Assembly (NCBI GenBank): GCA_051294375.1
Contig: CM119265.1
Coordinates: 27,380,839 to 27,444,838 of the forward strand
From: Paraspadella gotoi
Taxonomy: Eukaryota; Chaetognatha
Direction of reading: 5' to 3'
DNA: 64,000 bases
Each line of letters opens with the position of its first letter. Position 1 is the stretch's first letter. Below, piece by piece: positions 59,271-64,000 of the stretch. The notes beneath the pieces are model-generated. The model did not search any database. It saw only the letters and a program-made list of their open reading frames with translations, and was not told where the DNA came from. The position numbers and the translations under genes were made by a program.

Positions 59271-59478
59271 GGCTCTCTTTTCCAAACGCGCACTATTTTA
59301 ACCTAATCGTTTAATCTTTATTTATTACTAAATCTGAAACCCTAATCCCTAACTCTAATCCTTAACCGTTTAACCCCAACCCTAATCCTTAACCTTTAAA
59401 CCTCCAACTTAATTATTAAATTTTTTTAATTTATTTCCGAATTTAAAATGAAATGGGGCACTTTGGTAAAATAAAGCC
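59271..59478 (+). mobile_element. MITE family M1, copy 4 (208 bp)
   Basis: Left terminus GGCTCTCTTTTCCAAACGCG; right terminus AAATGGGGCACTTTGGTAAA then ATAAAGCC, an inverted match. The interior is rich in CCCTAA words (AAACCCTAATCCCTAAC, CCCAACCCTAATCC). Flanks AAATCTTC and AAATCGGG may be a decayed 8-bp target duplication. Confidence 0.68.
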
Positions 59479-59769
59479 AAATCGGGCTAGGTTCGGCACT
59501 CCCCCCTCCTTTTCCTCACCCCACCTTTGCCCTACCCCAACCCCCCAAAACCCCCACAACCCCCCTGCCTCCCACCTTTCCCGTCAAACCCTCAAGGCGC
59601 CCAATTAAGGCTCCTGCGCTTTTCCCCATTTCTTTTCATTTGTCGACTTTGCTCTCTCGTTCGATTTGTTCGTTCCTTCGTTCATTTTGTTCGTTCGTTC
59701 GTTCATTTTGTTCGTTCTTTGGTTCGTTCGTTTTGTTCGTTGGGTTTATCTTCTTCGCCTTCTCTTGGA

Positions 59770-59798
59770 AAGAAAGAGAGAGAGAGAGAAAGAGAGAG

Positions 59799-59834
<36 letters not shown>

Positions 59835-60377
59835 TGTGAGGGCAGAGAGACGAAAGGTAGGGAAGTTGACAGCTAAGGAAGGGAGAGTGTCGAGGTAAAG
59901 AGTGGAGATAAGAGGAAAAAGAGGAAAAGGAGGAAGAGGAAAGAGGAAAAGGAGGAAGAGGAAGTAGAAAAGGAGGAAGAGGAAAGAGAAAAGAAGGAAG
60001 AGGAAAGAGAAAAGAAGGAAGAGGAAGGAGAAAAGGAGGAAGAGGAAAGAGAAAAAGGGGAAGAGGAAAGAGAAAAGAAGAAAAAGGAGGAAGAGAAAAG
60101 GAGAAAGAGGAAGAGGAAGAAGAAAAGAAGGAAAAGGGAAAAAAAAGAGGAAAAGAAAGAAAAAAGGAGGAAAGGGAAAAGGAGGAAGAGGAAAAAAATG
60201 AGAAAAGGAAGAAGAAAAGAAATAAGAAAACAAGAAAAGGGAAAAAAAGGAGGAAAAGACAAAAAAGAAGGAAAGAAAAAGGGAGAGAAGAAAATAGAAA
60301 TTAAGTAGGAGAAATAGTGAGTTGAAAAATGGGAACGAGAAATGAATTGAGTGAAAATGAGATAATGTAATTACCTG

Positions 60378-60462
<85 letters not shown>

Positions 60463-60480
60463 AGAGAGAGAATGAGAAAG
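59770..60480. repeat. GA arrays and GGAAGAGGAAAG minisatellite
   Basis: GA dinucleotide tracts at 59775-59832 and 60381-60470. Between them, 12-bp-type GAGGAAAGAGAAAAGAAGGA repeats. No gene. Confidence 0.8.
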
Positions 60481-60690
60481 ATGTTTTGCTGAAGAAAACA
60501 AACGCTTCTTCGAGTGGAAATAGTTGGGACGAAAGGAAATTAAGGGGAGACACCTGACGGAAGCGAAAGTGGAATTTAGTTGCGGAGTCAAAATAAAAAT
60601 AAATGACGAAAACAAACACGAGAGAGAGAAAAGAGGGTTGGGAAAAAGAAGGTAAGAAAAATCATTCATTGAACATTCAATTAATTCTAT

Positions 60691-60691
60691 T

Positions 60692-60724
<33 letters not shown>
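60691..60724. repeat. (ATCA)n microsatellite at gap edge
   Basis: ATCA units run into the 100-N gap at 60725-60824. After the gap, diverged CCAATCACAAT-type repeats continue to about 60990. Confidence 0.85.
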
Positions 60725-61057
60725 NNNNNNNNNNNNNNNNNNNNNNNNNNNNNNNNNNNNNNNNNNNNNNNNNNNNNNNNNNNNNNNNNNNNNNNNNNNN
60801 NNNNNNNNNNNNNNNNNNNNNNNNAAAAACCGCCAATCACAATCACCAATCAAAATTGCCAAACATAATAACCAATCATAATTGACAATAACAATCGCCA
60901 ATAAAAACCGATAAATACAATCACCAATCACAATTTCCAGTCATATTAACTCATAACCACCAATCGTAATCGCCAATCATAATCTCAACCCATCCTTTGA
61001 ACCCCATCCCTACCTTTACCCACCCCGCCCCCACCCAACCCCCACCCCCGCCCTCAC

Positions 61058-61380
61058 CTCTCCACCATCACCATCTCTTCCTCCGTCCTTATCTCCGCCA
61101 ATTCCGCTCCCATCTGTAAACATCTCTCTCCCGCCGTCTCCTTCGTCTCGAACCCCGTGTGATTCAGATGGAAGCATCCGCCCTTGATCGGCAGAAAGTG
61201 ATCCAGACCGGGCGGGCACGAGGGCGTGAGAAGGGCCGAGAGGAGGGGCGGGCCGATGAGGAGGAGGAGGAGGGGGAAGAGGAGGAAGAGGAAGAGGAGG
61301 AGACGACGAGGGGAGAGGAGGAAGGGATGAGGAGGAGGAGGAGGAGGATGAGTGGGAGGAGAGCGGCGGGAGGAACGGAC
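61058..61380 (-). CDS. C-type lectin-like domain, N-terminal half, preceded by a hydrophobic segment
   Basis: This 323-bp exon has acceptor CCCTCTCGCAG and donor GAGAG|GTGAGG, enters in phase 0 and leaves in phase 2. Its C-terminal third is a recognisable start of a C-type lectin-like domain. CPPGLDHFLPIKGGCF gives the CP-x-G and second-cysteine pattern. ERCLQMGAELAEIRTEEE matches the family's alpha-2 motif (C...GA.LA.I...EE). There is one N-glycosylation sequon (NHT). Such domains bind carbohydrates or proteins outside the cell. Before it, a Pro-rich stretch and a Leu/Phe-rich hydrophobic segment are encoded by CTC/CCT repeat. No AG exists on this strand between the acceptor and the first domain cysteine, so this low-complexity part must be translated if the domain is. 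The remaining half (WIG/WND motifs and final cysteines) must lie on exons not found here. Confidence 0.8.
61058..61380 (+). repeat. GAG/GGA-rich tract overlapping lectin exon
   Basis: 61255-61350 on plus is nearly pure GAGGAGGAAGAG. On minus the same bases encode the Pro-rich and Leu/Phe-rich part of the lectin-like exon. Confidence 0.75.
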
Positions 61381-61429
61381 CTGCGAGAGGGAGGGGTGAT
61401 ACAATAACAACTACAACAACAACCGCCCA

Positions 61430-62110
61430 AAAAATGGGACAACAATAACGAAAAGCGACAAGAAAACAAAACAGAGAGAAAAAAAGGGAAAAAGAGAAAG
61501 AAAAAAAGGAAATAAAAGGGAAACGAGAGGAGAATTGAGAAAGAACTGAAAAAAGAATTGAAAAAAGAATTGAAAAAGAAAAAAAAGGGAAACGAAGGGA
61601 GAATTGAGATGAATGAAAAAAAAATTGAATAAAGAATTGAAAAAAAAAAGTGAAACGAGAGGAGAATTGAGAAAGAATTGAAAAAAGAATTTAAAAAGAA
61701 TTGAAAAAGAAAAAAAAGGGAAACGAAGGGAGAATTGAGAAAGATGAGGTTTGCAGGTGAAAGAAGATAAAAGCAAAACAAATATTTGTGGGGAAAGAAA
61801 AAAAAAACAGAAAGGATTGAAAAAGAAGATAGAAGAGGAAAGATGAAAAGAAAGAAGGAATTCTAGACAGAAAAAGAGAAAAAAAGAAAATATAGGGAAT
61901 AGTTAAACAGAAAATGAGTCAAAAGGTTTTAAAAATGATAAATAAAATGAATAAATGATAATCAATAATACTAAATTATAATAAAAACAAATAAATAAAA
62001 TAAATGAACAAGAATAAAATAACAATGTTAATGGTAGAGTTAAACGAAAAAAAAAATGTTTAAAAAAACAGAAACAAAAGTGGAAAGCGTTTAAACAAGG
62101 AAAAAAACAA
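61430..62110 (-). other. Intron of lectin-like gene, purine-rich
   Basis: Intron between 62146 and 61380. It contains GAATTGAGAAAGAATTGAAA-type degenerate repeats (61530-61740) and AT-rich sequence. No exon is seen. Confidence 0.6.
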
Positions 62111-62145
62111 GCAACAACAACAAGAAAAAGAAAGGCCACGCCCAC

Positions 62146-62267
62146 CTGACGAGCGACTTCGAGCAGACGACGCGTAAGATCGACTTCCGGATCCAAATCA
62201 CAAATGGAGAGAAGAGAATTGATTTGACCGAGAAGTTCGGAAAGTCGGACGAGAAGAGTCATGGATT
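62146..62267 (-). CDS. C-type lectin-like membrane protein, coiled-coil exon
   Basis: This 122-bp exon has acceptor CACCCCAG and donor GTCAG|GTGGGC, enters in phase 1 and leaves in phase 0. The peptide ESMTLLVRLSELLGQINSLL, followed by SICDLDPEVDLTRRLLEVAR, has leucines at heptad-like spacing and one cysteine. It looks like a short coiled-coil or oligomerisation neck, as often precedes C-type lectin domains (inference). Its phase-0 exit matches the phase-0 entry of the lectin exon about 765 bp downstream. Confidence 0.72.
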
Positions 62268-62290
62268 CTGGGGTGGGATTGATTGATCGG

Positions 62291-62325
<35 letters not shown>

Positions 62326-62327
62326 AC

Positions 62328-62405
62328 CTTGTTCGTCCAACGTCGATTGCGAAGGCGGAGTTTTTTCGTCCTCAATCTCATGCAAATTTCCGTTGATCGT
62401 TTCCA
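62328..62405 (-). CDS. C-type lectin-like membrane protein, acidic linker exon
   Basis: This 78-bp exon has acceptor TTTATCAG and donor CAAG|GTATCA, and enters and leaves in phase 1. It encodes VETINGNLHEIEDEKTPPSQ followed by STLDEQ. The sequence is acidic, Ser/Pro/Thr-containing and likely unstructured. Together with the preceding and following exons it forms a polar region of about 100 residues. The intron that follows is only 60 bp and is almost all a TGAT/ATCA tetranucleotide tract. Confidence 0.7.
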
Positions 62406-62503
62406 CTGATAAACAAAGATAAAGAATATTAATTAATGTTAATAAATGTTAATTATGTTAATAAATGTTAATTAATATCAATAAATCATTATATCTCGTT
62501 CAC

Positions 62504-62597
62504 CCGTTTCGTTTGAATTCTCTTTCTCTCGATTGACGATCGAAGCTTCGACGTTGAGAAGATTTTCTCGGAGAGAAACTCGCGTTTCCATGGTGAT
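62504..62597 (-). CDS. C-type lectin-like membrane protein, polar linker exon
   Basis: This 94-bp exon lies between an acceptor (ATAACAG) and a donor (ACGG|GTGAAC). It enters in phase 0 and leaves in phase 1. It encodes 31 residues of charged, helix-prone sequence (METRVSLRENLLNVEASIVN, then REKENSNET) with no cysteine and an N-x-S/T-like NET at the junction. It probably continues a stalk or cytoplasmic coiled region after the membrane helix. It is too short for ORF callers and is supported by phase agreement with both neighbours. The intron before it is 302 bp and the one after it 98 bp. Confidence 0.7.
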
Positions 62598-62734
62598 CTG
62601 TTATGAATTCTGATTGATTGATTGATTGATAGGATTGGTTTATTTATTCATTGATTCAATTCAACGAATGAACGAATAAACTGAAAATCTAAAAAAACAA
62701 CTAACTCACTTAATCATTAAAACAAACGATCAAA

Positions 62735-62890
62735 CAAGCTAACAAACGACCGACCGACCGAACCGACCACCGACCAGACCGACCACCGACCGACCGAACC
62801 GACCGAATCCGACCGACCGACCGACGACCGACCGACCGACCGACCGACGACGCGAACAGGACCGACCGGACCGACCGACCGACCGACCCT
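62735..62890. repeat. (GACC)n / (ACCG)n tetranucleotide array
   Basis: About 155 bp of GACCGACCGACC with AACC and GACGA interruptions, inside the intron just 3' of the membrane-helix exon. It is the same tetranucleotide type as in the HINE-like elements. Confidence 0.9.
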
Positions 62891-62899
62891 AATTCTTAC

Positions 62900-63088
62900 C
62901 AGAGACGCCAAAGCGTCAACCACTTGGTGCGCTTCGGTCATGAGGACGTCGCAATACAAAGCTCGGACCGTCTCGTGGACGCCGCGCCCCCAGACGGTCG
63001 TCGCCGCCACCGACGCCAAAAAGCAGACGCCCAACGCCACCGCGGCGATGGCGTTGTAGACCGTCCAGAGGATGCGACCGTGGGTCAC
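62900..63088 (-). CDS. C-type lectin-like membrane protein, exon with transmembrane segment
   Basis: This 189-bp exon is exactly 63 codons, entering and leaving in phase 0. The acceptor is ATTCAAG|GTGACC and the donor CTG|GTAAGA. It is GC-rich (about 60%) in an AT-rich setting, with strongly codon-like composition. It encodes one clear transmembrane helix (TVYNAIAAVALGVCFLASVA), then WGRGVHETVRALYCDVL and an alpha-helical acidic end (TEAHQVVDALASL). The phases match its neighbours, so it joins without frame loss. The arrangement Cys loop, membrane helix, then a conserved-looking YCD is reminiscent of small multi-span membrane proteins such as TMEM179, but the similarity is too weak for a family call. 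Confidence 0.8.
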
Positions 63089-63284
63089 CTTGAATCAATG
63101 GGGAGAAGGGAGAGCGAGTTAGGGTTGTATGTAAGTCTGTCTGTCTATCTGTTTGTCTATGCAAATCTCCGTCTGTCTGTTTTTTTCGAGCTGGCTCTGT
63201 ATGTTTATCTGTCCACCTTTACATGTGTCGGTCCGTCATTTTGGCCGCATGTCCATTGTCCAAACTCTATCTACTCGTTTTTAC

Positions 63285-63540
63285 GAAATTGGTACAACCA
63301 ATATAAAAATTATCCATTCATTTAATAAATAAGCTATCTTGCCCCTGACTTTGGACAGGCTTTGGTGGTTTAAGGCCTCCATCACTCTTACAAGATATTG
63401 ACATAGCAGGTCCATGCAAGCTTTCAATCAAGACTCTCTCTCAGTCTCTTTTATTCACTCCCAGAGTACCTGGCTTCCCTATCAATGAAGTGGTATAATG
63501 TTTCAAAAAATGTTTCAATTGTATGAAAAGACCACTCCCT
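63285..63540 (+). mobile_element. Dispersed element family R1, 256-bp copy
   Basis: Starts GAAATTGGTACAACCAATAT and ends GACCACTCCCT. It lies inside the 632-bp first visible intron of the lectin-like gene, antisense to it. It is short, has no ORF and occurs as several diverged copies, as a SINE or MITE would; no tRNA-like promoter was seen. Confidence 0.72.
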
Positions 63541-63638
63541 TATATCGGGGAATACTATATTGTACTCCGCCCAGCATCAAAGAGATGAATTTTTTTTTAT
63601 TTCTGTGCGTCAGTCAGTCTGTATGTCAGTTTCTCTCG

Positions 63639-63677
<39 letters not shown>

Positions 63678-63720
63678 CCTTCATTTAACTCATTTAACTC
63701 ATTTAACTCATTTAACTCAC

Positions 63721-63783
63721 CCTCAGATTGTAATGTCCGGCAGCGAAAGCGCAATACGCGCTGGGATGACAAGGATCCACCGA

Positions 63784-63820
<37 letters not shown>

Positions 63821-63938
63821 AGCGCCGTCCACAGCGGACCCACGGCGCCGCAGTCGACGACGTCGAAGTGGCTGCAGCGCAGGAAGACGGCGTCCGGATC
63901 CGCGGGGCTGCGGTCGCGGCGGAGGAAGAAGACGGCGG
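63721..63938 (-). CDS. C-type lectin-like membrane protein, most upstream exon visible (5' incomplete)
   Basis: First visible exon of a minus-strand gene. It is followed by exons at 62900-63088, 62504-62597, 62328-62405, 62146-62267 and 61058-61380. The frame is open to the window edge at 64000, but a good acceptor (long pyrimidine tract then TTCTCAG) puts the likely start at 63938, entering in phase 1. The donor AGG|GTGAGT leaves phase 0. The peptide has basic RRDR, a cysteine-bearing stretch (CSHFDVVDCGAVGPLW), eleven consecutive serines encoded by a TCG repeat, and then DPCHPSAYCAFAAGHYNLR. The several Cys suggest an extracytoplasmic loop. If translation continues upstream of the acceptor, the CTC/TCC tract would encode a hydrophobic Leu/Val/Phe segment, but I think that tract is intronic. 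No methionine lies in frame, so the true start is outside the window. The family of this part is not recognised; the gene is named from its lectin-like exon. Confidence 0.72.
63784..63821 (-). repeat. (TCG)n in coding exon
   Basis: The array lies inside the exon 63721-63938 and is read as a serine run on minus. Confidence 0.9.
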
Positions 63939-64000
63939 CTGAGAAGGAGAAGGAGAAGAGGAGGACGAGGAGGAGGAGGCGGAGGAGGATGGAGGAAAGG

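Noticed and set aside
1-64000. CRISPR array or bacterial-type operon
   Set aside because: Tandem arrays here have diverged contiguous units without unique spacers, and gene structure is spliced.

Overview
This is a eukaryotic (animal) nuclear window. Introns have GT-AG borders, exons are short and lie in long non-coding stretches, there are no bacterial-style operons, and simple repeats and mobile-element debris dominate. Two recognisable gene fragments, both animal extracellular or membrane types (an immunoglobulin domain and a C-type lectin-like domain), fit a metazoan. Non-autonomous rolling-circle-like elements carrying ACYG-type tetranucleotide tracts also occur, and such elements are known from arthropods and molluscs. 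I cannot name the species. The window is a scaffold with 15 runs of N and several places that look like assembly faults, so many annotations are conditional.

Layout. 1-3.0 kb: GA/CT and pyrimidine low-complexity sequence and minisatellites. 3.5-4.3 kb: two gaps. 4.4-9.4 kb and 12.1-17.2 kb: two copies of one block. Its core is a 3.6 kb foldback (long inverted repeat) element without credible ORFs, identical in both copies and flanked by diverged, indel-rich ends. 9.4-12.0 kb: 2.5 kb of A-rich low-complexity sequence between the copies. 17.5-27.4 kb: plus-strand exons of an immunoglobulin-superfamily gene (two mid-domain exons joined in phase across a 7.5 kb intron) and a possible signal-anchor first exon. 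27.4-42 kb: mostly introns or intergenic DNA with pyrimidine tracts, minisatellites, gaps, nuclear-receptor half-site clusters, a structured 49-nt inverted repeat and dispersed elements. 43-43.8 kb: a 39-bp minisatellite. 44.7-47.6 kb: HINE/Helitron-like elements. 47.35-53.55 kb: a second duplicated block whose two copies meet exactly at a 25-N gap. 54-60 kb: purine/pyrimidine low-complexity sequence, MITEs and weak exon candidates. 61.06-64.0 kb: a minus-strand gene of at least six exons. All splice phases agree, and it encodes a membrane protein with a cysteine-bearing loop, a polar/coiled region and the first half of a C-type lectin-like domain. It runs off the right edge (5' side), and its 3' exons were not found.

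The two genes are convergent in orientation (Ig gene on plus, lectin gene on minus) and both are incomplete. No tRNA, rRNA, CRISPR or intact transposase/reverse transcriptase gene was recognised. At least three repeat families are dispersed through the window: a TIR-bearing MITE with a degenerate CCCTAA-like interior (four copies), a roughly 250-bp element beginning GAAATTGGTACAACCA (five copies or fragments), and rolling-circle-like elements ending in a hairpin plus CTAA.
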